Made by a program: the position numbers and the translations under genes. This document shows positions 24,536-32,236 of a stretch of DNA of 64,000 nucleotides, piece after piece. The stretch's first letter is position 1. Each line of letters starts with the position of its first letter. The stretch is taken from positions 2,864,501 through 2,928,500 of the forward strand of contig NZ_LT607750.1 of NCBI RefSeq assembly GCF_900090235.1, in the 5' to 3' direction. Under the pieces are notes generated by a model, which had not been told where the DNA came from, ran no database searches, and saw only the letters and a list, made by a program, of their open reading frames with translations. The stretch is from Micromonospora echinaurantiaca (lineage in GTDB: Bacteria > Actinomycetota > Actinomycetes > Mycobacteriales > Micromonosporaceae).

Positions 24536-25591
24536 TTAGGACAGCCAGGTGTCCAGGTGTTCGGCGACGAAGTCGTCGTCGCGCAGGTGGGGGTAGGCGC
24601 GGTGTATCCGGTCGATCGCGGCCAGCTGCCCTGGGGAGAGTTCCTCGTCCGGGTCCAGGCACCACCGGCCGGCCAGCAGGCCCTGCCGGCGTAGCACCTC
24701 GTGGATGCCGGGGATGCAGCCGTGGTAGCCGTTGGCGGCGTCGAAGATGGCCGCGTTGGCGTCGGTCAGGTGACCGTCCAGAGTGAGCAGTCGACGCAGC
24801 GCCGCGTCGTCGCCGGCCCGGGCCCGCCGGGCCTCGTCGAGCAGCGTCACCGCGGTGCCCGCCCAGACCGCCCACTGGCCCAGCAGCCCGCCGACGAACT
24901 CGACCTCCACCGCCCGCCCGTCCAGGATGACCCGGTGCGGCGCCACCAGGTCGGCCAGGATGTGGTCGTCGTTGCCGGTGTAGAGGGCGAGGTCGCCGTT
25001 GCGGCCGGCGGCGCAGACGCCGTGCAGCACGTCCAGGGTGCGGTACCGGTCGAACGGCGCCACCTTGATCCCGACCACCGACCCGAGGGCGGCCAGCCGG
25101 GCCCAGAAGTCGCGGGACAGCTCCCGGCCGCCGACGGCCGGTTGCAGGTAGAACCCGATCACCGGCAGCACCTCGCCGACCGCCCGGGCCCGCTCGATCA
25201 GCGCGTCCTCGTCCAGGGGCGCGTACGGCGACAGCAGCACCAGGTGGTAGCCGAGCGACGCGGCGAGTTCCGCCTCGGCGACGGCCTGGGCGGTGTCCCC
25301 GCAGGCGCCGGCGACCAGGATCGCGTCCGAGCCGGCCGCGGTCTCGGCGGCCAGTTCCAGCACCGGGGCGAGCAGCCCCACCTTCGGGTCGTGAATGGCG
25401 AACTGGGTGGTGTGCACGCCGACGGCGACGCCGCCCGCCCCCGAGGCGAGGTAGTAGCGGGTCAACGCCCGCTGCCGGCGCTCGTCGAGCCTGCGGTCGG
25501 CGTCCAGGGCGAGCGGGTGGGCGGGGATGACACACCCGCGCTGGAACCGGGTCAGGGCCGCGGCCTGTCGGGTGCTCGATGCGGTCAACAC
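24536..25591 (-). CDS. Second dihydrodipicolinate synthase-family aldolase
   Basis: 351 aa, ~50 residues longer than DapA. Schiff-base lysine in VVGIKVAPF (K176) and catalytic tyrosine in VIGFYLQP (Y148) are present. Start GTG 25591 has AGGAGA upstream and lies 9 bp after the stop of the epimerase-like gene, so they form an operon. The N-terminal segment CVIPAHPLALDADRRLDERRQRAL matches a subfamily of uncharacterised DapA-like proteins found in sugar clusters (recognition only). Likely cleaves or dehydrates a keto sugar acid; substrate unknown. Confidence 0.82.
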   Translation of the reverse strand: MLTASSTRQAAALTRFQRGCVIPAHPLALDADRRLDERRQRALTRYYLASGAGGVAVGVHTTQFAIHDPKVGLLAPVLELAAETAAGSDAILVAGACGDTAQAVAEAELAASLGYHLVLLSPYAPLDEDALIERARAVGEVLPVIGFYLQPAVGGRELSRDFWARLAALGSVVGIKVAPFDRYRTLDVLHGVCAAGRNGDLALYTGNDDHILADLVAPHRVILDGRAVEVEFVGGLLGQWAVWAGTAVTLLDEARRARAGDDAALRRLLTLDGHLTDANAAIFDAANGYHGCIPGIHEVLRRQGLLAGRWCLDPDEELSPGQLAAIDRIHRAYPHLRDDDFVAEHLDTWLS

Positions 25592-25599
25592 GGTCTCTC

Positions 25600-26616
25600 C
25601 TAGAACTTGCCGTCACGGCGCTGGAAGCCGGTCGGCTTGCCGAGCAGGGGCTGGCCGTCGGCGACCCAGTCCGCCGTCAGCTCGATGAGCTCGGCGAGCG
25701 GCAGGTCGGGGTAGCCGAACAGGCGGTGACAGAGCTGGGCGTTGGACAGCAGCGCGGTGGGCGCCTCGGCGCCGGTGAAGGCCGGCTCCCGGCCCAGCCG
25801 CGCGGCGACCGCGGTGGCGACCTGGCGGACCGAGACCAGCTCCGGCCCGGTCAGGTTGAGCACGAACGGCGGCGTGCCGGTGTGGTGCAGGGCGCGCAGG
25901 ATGACCTCGTTGGCGTAGCCCTGCCAGACCACGTTGGCGTGCCCCATGGTCAGGTCCACGGCCTCGCCGGCGTGTACCGTCCGGGCGATGTCGACCAGCA
26001 CCCCGTAGCGCATCTCGACGGCGTAGTTGAGCCGGATCAGGGCCAGCGGGGTGTCGTCGCGCTGCGCGAAGTGGGTGAGGATGCGCTCGCGGCCCAGGCA
26101 GGACATCGCGTACTCGCCGACCGGCTGCACCGGGGTCTGCTCGACGCAGCCGCCGCTGGTCACCGGCACCAGCGGATAGACGTTGCCGGTGCTCAGCGCC
26201 ACCAGCCGCGACCCGGCGAAACGCTGCGCGACCCGGCCGGGCAGGTAGGTGTTGGTCGCCCAGGTGGCGTGCTCCCGGCCGGAGGTGCCGAACTTGGCAC
26301 CGACCAGGAAGACCACGTTCGGCGCGTCGGGCAACGCGGCCAGCGCGGCGTCGTCGGCGACGTCCGCCTCGACCACCTCGGCGCCCTCGTCGCGCAGCGC
26401 GTCGGCCAGGCCGGCCTCGGAGAACCGCGACACGGCGATCACCCGCGCGCCGGTGCCCGCCGCCGCGACCCCGCGCAGCGCCAGCCGGACCAGGCTCGGC
26501 CCCAGCTTGCCGCCCGCGCCGAGGATCAGGATGTCCCCGTCGAGCTTGCGCAGGTCGTCCACCAGGACGTCCCGCGGGCGGGAGAGGCGCTCCTCCAGGT
26601 CCGCCACCGTACGCAT
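25600..26616 (-). CDS. NAD-dependent epimerase/dehydratase-like protein without the catalytic lysine
   Basis: 338 aa. The Rossmann motif ILILGAGGKLGPSLVRLAL begins at about residue 30 and is preceded by an unusual ~28-residue extension. The central strand reads VALSTGNVYPLVP, but the catalytic YxxxK site reads YAMSC (EYAMSCLGRERI), so the lysine is missing. The extended-SDR C-terminal substrate domain is intact (VLNLTGPELVSVRQVA). Either an NAD(P)-binding protein with altered chemistry or an inactive one. A near-perfect copy of the regulon palindrome (26636-26653) lies 19 bp upstream. It is first in an operon with the second DapA-like aldolase. Confidence 0.8.
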   Translation of the reverse strand: MRTVADLEERLSRPRDVLVDDLRKLDGDILILGAGGKLGPSLVRLALRGVAAAGTGARVIAVSRFSEAGLADALRDEGAEVVEADVADDAALAALPDAPNVVFLVGAKFGTSGREHATWATNTYLPGRVAQRFAGSRLVALSTGNVYPLVPVTSGGCVEQTPVQPVGEYAMSCLGRERILTHFAQRDDTPLALIRLNYAVEMRYGVLVDIARTVHAGEAVDLTMGHANVVWQGYANEVILRALHHTGTPPFVLNLTGPELVSVRQVATAVAARLGREPAFTGAEAPTALLSNAQLCHRLFGYPDLPLAELIELTADWVADGQPLLGKPTGFQRRDGKF

Positions 26617-26635
26617 GCCACCACCCCTTCAGAAG

Positions 26636-26653
26636 TAACGGTCATGACCGTAA
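26636..26653 (-). promoter_or_regulatory. Best copy of the regulon palindrome
   Basis: TAACGGTCATGACCGTAA. The inner 14 bp ACGGTCATGACCGT is a perfect palindrome. It lies 19 bp upstream of the epimerase-like gene, so a bound protein would cover the transcription start or leader. Confidence 0.75.
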
Positions 26654-26921
26654 CCTCCGGCCCGGAGAGCGTCAAGGTGCCGGGGGCTGCCGGTCGACCG
26701 GGGCGGGTCCGACGGGCCCGCCGAACCCCGCTGACGCCGCAGGTCGAGACGGTGACGGGCGGGGTCGGACCACCCGCACGACCGATTTTCCGCGCCCGCC
26801 GTGCCGTACCCGGCCCAATTGCGGACCGGGCCGTCGGTCACGGCCGAACCGTCCATCGCGGCCGTGCCAGAGCTGACGCCGTCGGGCGGCCGGGCCGCCC
26901 AGAGGCGGCCGTCTCGGAGCC

Positions 26922-27019
26922 GACGCCGTCGGGCGGGACCGGACCACCGGCCGGCCATCGGGGCGGGGCCGACGACGTCGGGCGGGACCGGGCCACCGGC
27001 CGGCCATCGGGGCGGGGCC
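26922..27019. repeat. 49-bp tandem repeat in a 387-bp gene-free stretch
   Basis: Two head-to-tail copies (26922-26970 and 26971-27019) starting GACGNCGTCGGGCGGGACC and ending CATCGGGGCGGGGCC, with two differences. A decayed third start lies near 26875. The whole stretch 26654-27040 between the epimerase-like and Gfo/Idh genes is GC-rich low-complexity sequence; I see no gene or promoter in it. The hairpin-rich repeats may act as terminator for the transporter operon. Confidence 0.7.
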
Positions 27020-27040
27020 GGTGGCCCGGGACGTGGTCGG

Positions 27041-27931
27041 CTACGCGGGGCGGGCCGTGGCGCGGGCCGCGGCGAGGACGCCGAGCACGGCCCGGGTCTG
27101 CGCCCACGGCACCGGGCTCGGCGCGCCCCGGACCATGCCCAGGAACGCGTCGATGGTGTCCCGGTAGCCGAGCTGGTCGGCGCCGCCGCGCAGCACCACC
27201 CGCCGCTCCCCCGCGGCGGTGTGGACGGTCACCTCGTACGCCTCGCCCTCGCTGACCCCCAGCACCTCGACCGCGCCGGGCACCCCGTCCGCCCACTGCA
27301 GGGCCAGCATCCCGGTGTCCTCCGAGCGCAGCCCTCGGTGGTGGCGTACCGTGCCGGCGGCCCCGACCAGCCGCACCGCCGGCCCGAGCAGCGCGACCAG
27401 CAACTCCACCCCGTGCAGCCCCATCATCACCAGCGTGCCGCCGCCGATCGCCGGGTCGTCCTGCCACGGGTTGTACCCGGTGGCCCACAACCCGACGTCG
27501 TGCCGCACCGTGGCCCGGACCGACAGCACCTCCCCGCGCGGCACGTCGAACGCCGCGAAGTCCGGCGCGAAGCGCAGCACCGAGGAGGTGAGCACCAGCT
27601 CCGCGGCCGGCGCCACGACGCGTTCCAGCCGGTCGAGCTGGTCGACCGTCGCGGCGGCCGGCTTGTTGACGAAGCAGGGCAGCTCACGGGCCAGCACCTG
27701 GGCCAGCGCGTCCGGCACGTCGGAGGTGGGGACGGTGAGGACCACCCCGTCCGGGCGGGTCGCCAGCAACCCGGCCAGGTCCGGCGCCACCGCGACGTCC
27801 GGCTGCTCGGCGCGGAACCGCGCCAACCGCTGCGGATCCGGCTCCCACACCACCAACTCGGCGTGGTCGCGCAACGCGCGGGCGTCGGTGTAGGGGTGAC
27901 TGGTGGCGAGTCCGGCCAGAGCGATGCGCAT
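27041..27931 (-). CDS. Gfo/Idh/MocA-family oxidoreductase (short form)
   Basis: 296 aa, shorter than typical members (~330-390). The Rossmann start MRIALAGLATSHPY has a SHP in place of the second Gly-rich turn, but the dinucleotide fold, the VNKPAAATVDQ segment (Lys equivalent to EKP) and the C-terminal beta domain are present (TVRHDVGLWATGYNPW). It is the last gene of the transporter operon, 53 bp after the hydroxyacid dehydrogenase. Family members oxidise or reduce sugars and cyclitols with NAD(P). Confidence 0.8.
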   Translation of the reverse strand: MRIALAGLATSHPYTDARALRDHAELVVWEPDPQRLARFRAEQPDVAVAPDLAGLLATRPDGVVLTVPTSDVPDALAQVLARELPCFVNKPAAATVDQLDRLERVVAPAAELVLTSSVLRFAPDFAAFDVPRGEVLSVRATVRHDVGLWATGYNPWQDDPAIGGGTLVMMGLHGVELLVALLGPAVRLVGAAGTVRHHRGLRSEDTGMLALQWADGVPGAVEVLGVSEGEAYEVTVHTAAGERRVVLRGGADQLGYRDTIDAFLGMVRGAPSPVPWAQTRAVLGVLAAARATARPA

Positions 27932-27984
27932 GAGCGCAGAGGCTACTTCTCCGGCCTCCGGCCACGCCAGCGCAGGTCAGCCGG

Positions 27985-28989
27985 TCAGCCGGTCCGATCG
28001 AGCTGCTCGGGCAGCACCTCGTGGGCCAGCGGTGCGCCGCGCAGGAACCGGTCGATCTCGGCCACCACGATCGCACCGGCCCGCCGCCGCGACTCGACCG
28101 TCCCGGCCGCCTCGTGCGGCGTGAGCAGCACGTTCGGCAGCCGGCGGAACGGGTGGTCGACCGGCAGCGGTTCGGCGTCGAAGACGTCCAGCGCGGCGTC
28201 GATCCGCCCGGTACGCAGCGCGGCCAGCAGCGCGGCCTCGTCCACCAGCGCCGAGCGGGCGGTGTTGACCAGCACCGCCCCGTCCGGCAACAGCGCCAGT
28301 TCCCGTGCCCCGATCATCCCGACCGTCTCCGGCAGCACCGGGGCATGCAGGCTGACCACCAGGCTGCGGGCGAGCAGGTCGTCGAGACCGACCCGCTCGA
28401 CGCCGAGCGTCGCCGCCTCCGCGTCCGACAGGAACGGATCGGCAACCAGCACCCGCGCCCCGAGCGCCCGCACCAGGCCGAGGTAGGCCCGGCCGGTCCG
28501 GGACGCACCGACCACCCCGACCGTCGCCCCGCGCAGTTCCCGCCGCGGCGGGGCGGCCTTGGCGGTCGCCCAGTCGGCGCCGGTACGCAGCGCGTGGTCG
28601 AACCGGTGCAGCCGGTGCAGCAGGGCGAGGGTGAGCGCGAGCGCCTGCTCCCCCACCGCGTACGCCATCGCCTCGCCGGCCTGGGTGACGCGCACCCCGC
28701 GGGCGAAGCTCTCCGGGGTGACGAACGGCTTGACGCTGGCGCCGGTGTGCGCGAGCAGCCGCAGCCGCGGCGCGGCGGCGAGCACCGCGGCCGTCAGCGG
28801 GGCGGTGCCCCAACCGGTGACGACGACGTCGGCGTCGGCGAGCAGCCCCGCGAGCACCACCTCGTCGCCCACGTCGGCGCCGTCGGCCGGCAGCCGCACC
28901 TCCCCCAGCCGGCCCAGGGCGGCCCGGGTGTCGGGGTCGAGGAACAGCTCGCGGACGTACGGCGTCGCCGCCACCGCGATGACGCTCAA
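27985..28989 (-). CDS. D-isomer specific 2-hydroxyacid dehydrogenase
   Basis: 334 aa from TTG 28989, which overlaps the permease stop (TTGA); GTG 28974 is an alternative. NAD-binding motif VGVVGASRTGRAYLG (GxSxxG variant, not GxGxxG) is at ~150, then VADPFLSD. Catalytic Arg in NTARSALVDEAAL, and TPHEAAGTVESRRR carries the catalytic His. Family members interconvert 2-keto and 2-hydroxy acids. Its place inside the sugar transporter operon suggests it acts on an acid derived from the imported sugar (inference). Confidence 0.83.
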   Translation of the reverse strand: MSVIAVAATPYVRELFLDPDTRAALGRLGEVRLPADGADVGDEVVLAGLLADADVVVTGWGTAPLTAAVLAAAPRLRLLAHTGASVKPFVTPESFARGVRVTQAGEAMAYAVGEQALALTLALLHRLHRFDHALRTGADWATAKAAPPRRELRGATVGVVGASRTGRAYLGLVRALGARVLVADPFLSDAEAATLGVERVGLDDLLARSLVVSLHAPVLPETVGMIGARELALLPDGAVLVNTARSALVDEAALLAALRTGRIDAALDVFDAEPLPVDHPFRRLPNVLLTPHEAAGTVESRRRAGAIVVAEIDRFLRGAPLAHEVLPEQLDRTG

Positions 28990-29885
28990 CCCTTGATGCC
29001 CGTGGTCGAGACGCCCTCCTGGAAGTAGCGCTGACCGATCAGGTAGGCCATGAAGATCGGCACGAAGGCCACCACGGACCCGGCGAGCAGCATGTTCAAC
29101 GCCACGTTCTCCTGTTGCAGCGAGGCGATGCCGGTGGTGAGGGTACGCATGTCGAGGCTCTGCCCGACGATGAGCGGCCACAGGAAGTCGTTCCAGTGCC
29201 AGAGGAAGACGAAGACGCCGAGGGTGGCCAGGATCGGCTTGATCAGCGGCAGCACGATCGAGACGTACACCCGCCACTCGGAGCAGCCGTCGAGGCGGGC
29301 CGCCTCGAACAGCGAGTCGGGCAGCGACGCGATGAACTGCCGCATCAGGAACACCGCCTGGGCGTTGGCCAGCGTCGGCACGATCATGCCCCAGTAGGTG
29401 TCCACGCCGTTCAGCTCGGAGATGATGATGAACGTCGGGATCATCGTGACGTGGTACGGCACCATCAGCATCGCCAGGAACGACCAGAACATGGTCTCCT
29501 TGCCGGGGAACCGCTTCTTGGCGAAGGCGTAGCCGGCCATCGAGGCGAACAGCAGCACGCCGACCACGGACACCACCGAGTAGATGATGGTGTTCCACAT
29601 CCAGCGCAGCACGCTCTTGGCGCCGATCACCTGGTCGTACGCCTCGGTGGAGAACGGCCAGGGCAGCAGGCTGTCCGGGAAGGTGACCGGCCCGGTCGGC
29701 TTGAACGACAGCACGACCATCGCGTAGAAGGGGAAGAGGGTGAGCAGGGCGCCGCCCACCAGCAGGGCGGTGCGCCCTACCACCCAGCCCCGGCTGGCCC
29801 GGCCGACGCGGTACGGACGTCGGTTGCGCTTGGGCGCCTCGGTGGTCGGCGCGGCGGTGGCCGGGGGCGTGATGATGTCGGTCAA
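28986..29885 (-). CDS. CUT1 sugar ABC transporter permease (MalG type)
   Basis: 299 aa from TTG 29885, supported by GGGAGGG 4 nt upstream and a TTGA overlap with the first permease. Six hydrophobic helices are visible after a ~35-residue cytoplasmic N terminus. The ATPase-contact EAA loop is present: EAARLDGCSEWRVYVSIVLPLIKP. The segment LWHWNDFLWPLIVG is typical for MalG-like permeases. It pairs with the upstream MalF-like permease to form the membrane channel. Confidence 0.92.
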   Translation of the reverse strand: MTDIITPPATAAPTTEAPKRNRRPYRVGRASRGWVVGRTALLVGGALLTLFPFYAMVVLSFKPTGPVTFPDSLLPWPFSTEAYDQVIGAKSVLRWMWNTIIYSVVSVVGVLLFASMAGYAFAKKRFPGKETMFWSFLAMLMVPYHVTMIPTFIIISELNGVDTYWGMIVPTLANAQAVFLMRQFIASLPDSLFEAARLDGCSEWRVYVSIVLPLIKPILATLGVFVFLWHWNDFLWPLIVGQSLDMRTLTTGIASLQQENVALNMLLAGSVVAFVPIFMAYLIGQRYFQEGVSTTGIKG

Positions 29886-30781
29886 TTTTCCCTCCCCAGG
29901 GTCAGCCGCTGGATCAGCGCCACGACGATCGTCATCACGAACAGGGCGACCCCGACCGCGCTGGCGTAACCCAGGTCGAAGTACTTGAAACCCTGGTCGT
30001 AGAGCAGGTAGACGAGGCTGTAGCTGGCGCGTACCGGGCCGCCGCCGGTCATCACGTAGATCATGTCGAACACCTGGAACGACACGGTGGTCTCGATGAT
30101 GGCGACGAAGAACAGCGCGGGACGCAGCTGCGGCAGTGTGACGTAGCGGAAGCGCTGCCAGGCCGAGGCGCCGTCGGTCAGCGCCGCCTCCTCCAGCTCG
30201 GCCGGGACGTCCTGAAGGCGGGCGAGCAGGATGAGCATGCCGTAGCCGAAGCGGGACCAGACCGAGACCAGCACCAGGGCCGGGATCACCAGCACGCTGT
30301 CGGCCAGCCAGGACTGTGCCGGCAGGCCGAGCGCGCCCATTGCCCGCGACCAGGGGCCGCCCTCGGAGAAGACCCAGCTGAAGACCACGCCGGCGAGCAC
30401 CAGGCTGGTCACCACCGGCAGGAAGAAGATCGACCGGAACAGCTTCGCGCCGCGGAAGGCGCGCCGGGTCAGCAGCGCCATACCGAGCGAGGCCAGCATC
30501 GACAGCGGCACGGACAGCACGGTGAAGATGACCGTCACGCGCAGCGCGGACCAGAAGGTCGGATCGTCGACGAGCCGGCGGAAGTTCTCCAACCCGGTCC
30601 AGCTGGTCTCGCCGCCGACCGTGTAGTCGGTGAAGCCGAGGATCACCCCGGCGATCGCCGGCCCGAACCGGAAGACGGCGAAGAGCAGCAGGAACGGCAG
30701 GACGAACAGCAGGGCCGTGCCGGCCTCGCGGGCGGACGGCCGGCGCAGCCGCCGCGCGGGTCTCCCCGGTAGTGCAACCAT
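29882..30781 (-). CDS. CUT1 sugar ABC transporter permease (MalF/UgpA type)
   Basis: 299 aa from ATG 30781 (AAAGG upstream). Six transmembrane helices; EAA loop EEAALTDGASAWQRFRYVTLPQLRP. It follows the binding-protein gene after a 63-bp gap containing a perfect 15-bp hairpin, which would lower permease expression relative to the binding protein. No ATPase gene is in the operon; actinobacterial CUT1 systems often share a general MsiK-type ATPase encoded elsewhere. Confidence 0.92.
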   Translation of the reverse strand: MVALPGRPARRLRRPSAREAGTALLFVLPFLLLFAVFRFGPAIAGVILGFTDYTVGGETSWTGLENFRRLVDDPTFWSALRVTVIFTVLSVPLSMLASLGMALLTRRAFRGAKLFRSIFFLPVVTSLVLAGVVFSWVFSEGGPWSRAMGALGLPAQSWLADSVLVIPALVLVSVWSRFGYGMLILLARLQDVPAELEEAALTDGASAWQRFRYVTLPQLRPALFFVAIIETTVSFQVFDMIYVMTGGGPVRASYSLVYLLYDQGFKYFDLGYASAVGVALFVMTIVVALIQRLTLGREN

Positions 30782-30798
30782 CTGACAACCTTTCTCAG

Positions 30799-30835
30799 CG
30801 GCTCGCGGTGGGCAGGGTACGCCCACCGCGAGCCG
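30799..30835 (-). terminator. Intercistronic attenuating hairpin between binding protein and permease genes
   Basis: CGGCTCGCGGTGGGC (30799-30813) and its exact complement (30821-30835) form a 15-bp stem with a 7-nt loop, starting 9 bp after the binding-protein stop. Likely a partial terminator or mRNA-stabilising 3' end. Confidence 0.65.
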
Positions 30836-30844
30836 CGTCGGGAA

Positions 30845-32086
30845 TCAGCCGAGCAGCGGAGCCGCGGCCTTGGCCGCGTCGTCGAGCGCCTGCTCCACCG
30901 ACTTCTTGCCGAGCAGGGCGGCCTGGATCTCCGGCGAGAGGACGCCCTGGACGTCGCGGGCCTTCTCGTGCAGCGGGCCGACCGTGCTGGTGCCCACGTG
31001 CTTCTCCTGCTCGCCGAAGACGGGGTCCCCGGCGTAGAGCGGGCCGGTGGACTTCCGGGCGGAGAACAGGCCGGCACCGACGTCGTACTTCTTGCTGTTG
31101 TCAGCGTTGGTGGCAAAGGCGATCCACTTGCCGGTCGCCTCCTTGCTCTCGGCGTTCTTGAGCATCGACAGCGAGCCGACGGTGCCGTAGCCGATCTGCT
31201 TGGTCTCGGTGAAGTGCGGGACGACCTGGATGTTCTCCTTGCCCCAGAACTTCTCGATCTCCGCCGCCGGCACGTGCCAGACACAGCCGACCTTGTTCTG
31301 GGCGATCCTGGTCTGCTCGATCGGCGGGGCCGTGGTGAGCAGGGTCTTGTCGACGTAGCCGCCGTCGACGAGCTGCTTGGCGAAGGTCAGCGCCTTCTTG
31401 CCGGCGTCGCTGTTGAAGGTGACCGACTTGCCGTCCGGGCTGAACACCTCGCCGCCGGCCTGCCAGAGCAGCGGGTAGAAGGTCTGGTTCAGGGTCTGCT
31501 TGGCGTCACCGGCGTACGCGGTGATGTCGTAGCCCTTGGCCTTGAACTTCGGGGCCAGCGTGAGCAGGTCGTTCCAGCTGGTCGGGTAGGTCGTCTCGCC
31601 GACCGCGGCGAAGACCTTCTTGTTGCAGATCGGGGTGGCGGCGCTGGTGAGGATGGGTGCGCCCATCATCTTGCCGTCGATGCTCACCGACTGCACCACG
31701 TTCTCGTGGTAGTCGCTCTTGGCCGCGTCGTCGAGGTACTTGTCGATCGGCTCGATGTTGCGAGCGTACTTGGGCAGCTGGTCGGGGATGAGGTAGACCG
31801 CGTCGGGCCCCTTGTTGCCGGCGATCGCGGTGGCGAGCGCCTGGTCCCGGTTGGCCCAGGGGAAGATCTCGACCTTCACCTCGATATCGGGATTGGCGGC
31901 CTGGAACGCCTTGATGGTCTCGTCCCAGTGCGCGCGGTGCTTCGCCTCGTCGGCGATCACCGGGTATGTCCACATCGTCACGGTCGCCTTACCGGAGTCA
32001 CCGGATCCGGAACCGCCGCAGCCCGTCGCCGCGAGCGCGGCGACGAGCGCCACCGCAACGGCCGACAGGCTCTTCCGAACACGCAT
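30845..32086 (-). CDS. CUT1 sugar-binding lipoprotein
   Basis: 413 aa. Lipoprotein signal with lipobox LAATGC (Cys23), then GSGSGDSG linker and a cluster B solute-binding fold: ATVTMWTYPVIADE, NPDIEVKVEIFPWANRDQALATAIAGNKGPDAVYLIPDQL, and TSWNDLLTLAPKFK. It captures an extracellular sugar for the two permeases. Start ATG 32086 has GGAAGG upstream. A copy of the regulon palindrome (32128-32145) lies 41 bp upstream. It heads a five-gene operon ending in two dehydrogenases; the ligand cannot be inferred from sequence. Confidence 0.92.
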   Translation of the reverse strand: MRVRKSLSAVAVALVAALAATGCGGSGSGDSGKATVTMWTYPVIADEAKHRAHWDETIKAFQAANPDIEVKVEIFPWANRDQALATAIAGNKGPDAVYLIPDQLPKYARNIEPIDKYLDDAAKSDYHENVVQSVSIDGKMMGAPILTSAATPICNKKVFAAVGETTYPTSWNDLLTLAPKFKAKGYDITAYAGDAKQTLNQTFYPLLWQAGGEVFSPDGKSVTFNSDAGKKALTFAKQLVDGGYVDKTLLTTAPPIEQTRIAQNKVGCVWHVPAAEIEKFWGKENIQVVPHFTETKQIGYGTVGSLSMLKNAESKEATGKWIAFATNADNSKKYDVGAGLFSARKSTGPLYAGDPVFGEQEKHVGTSTVGPLHEKARDVQGVLSPEIQAALLGKKSVEQALDDAAKAAAPLLG

Positions 32087-32127
32087 CTCGCATCCTTCCG
32101 GGGGAGTCAGGTTCGCAGTACATTAAC

Positions 32128-32145
32128 TTACGGTCCTGTCCGATA
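32128..32145 (-). promoter_or_regulatory. Regulon palindrome in front of the transporter operon
   Basis: TTACGGTCCTGTCCGATA, 14 of 17 informative positions match. It lies between the divergent transporter operon and the Gfo/Idh gene at 32237. A half-site (CCCCGTAAT, around 32213-32221) is close to the latter's start. Confidence 0.65.
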
Positions 32146-32236
32146 CTAGTAGTGGAAAGTACCGAGGTCGTGTCGTCACTGATCGTGCGCACGTGTGGAC
32201 AGATCGATCCAGCCCCGTAATGAGTGAAGGACACCG

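Noticed and set aside
26672..27007. Short frames inside the tandem-repeat region
   Set aside because: They only translate the 49-bp repeat and have no ribosome binding site or family resemblance.
32203..32220. Further palindrome copy just before the 32237 gene
   Set aside because: Only the half CCCCGTAA fits; the left half does not match, so it is noted as a half-site rather than listed as a full operator.
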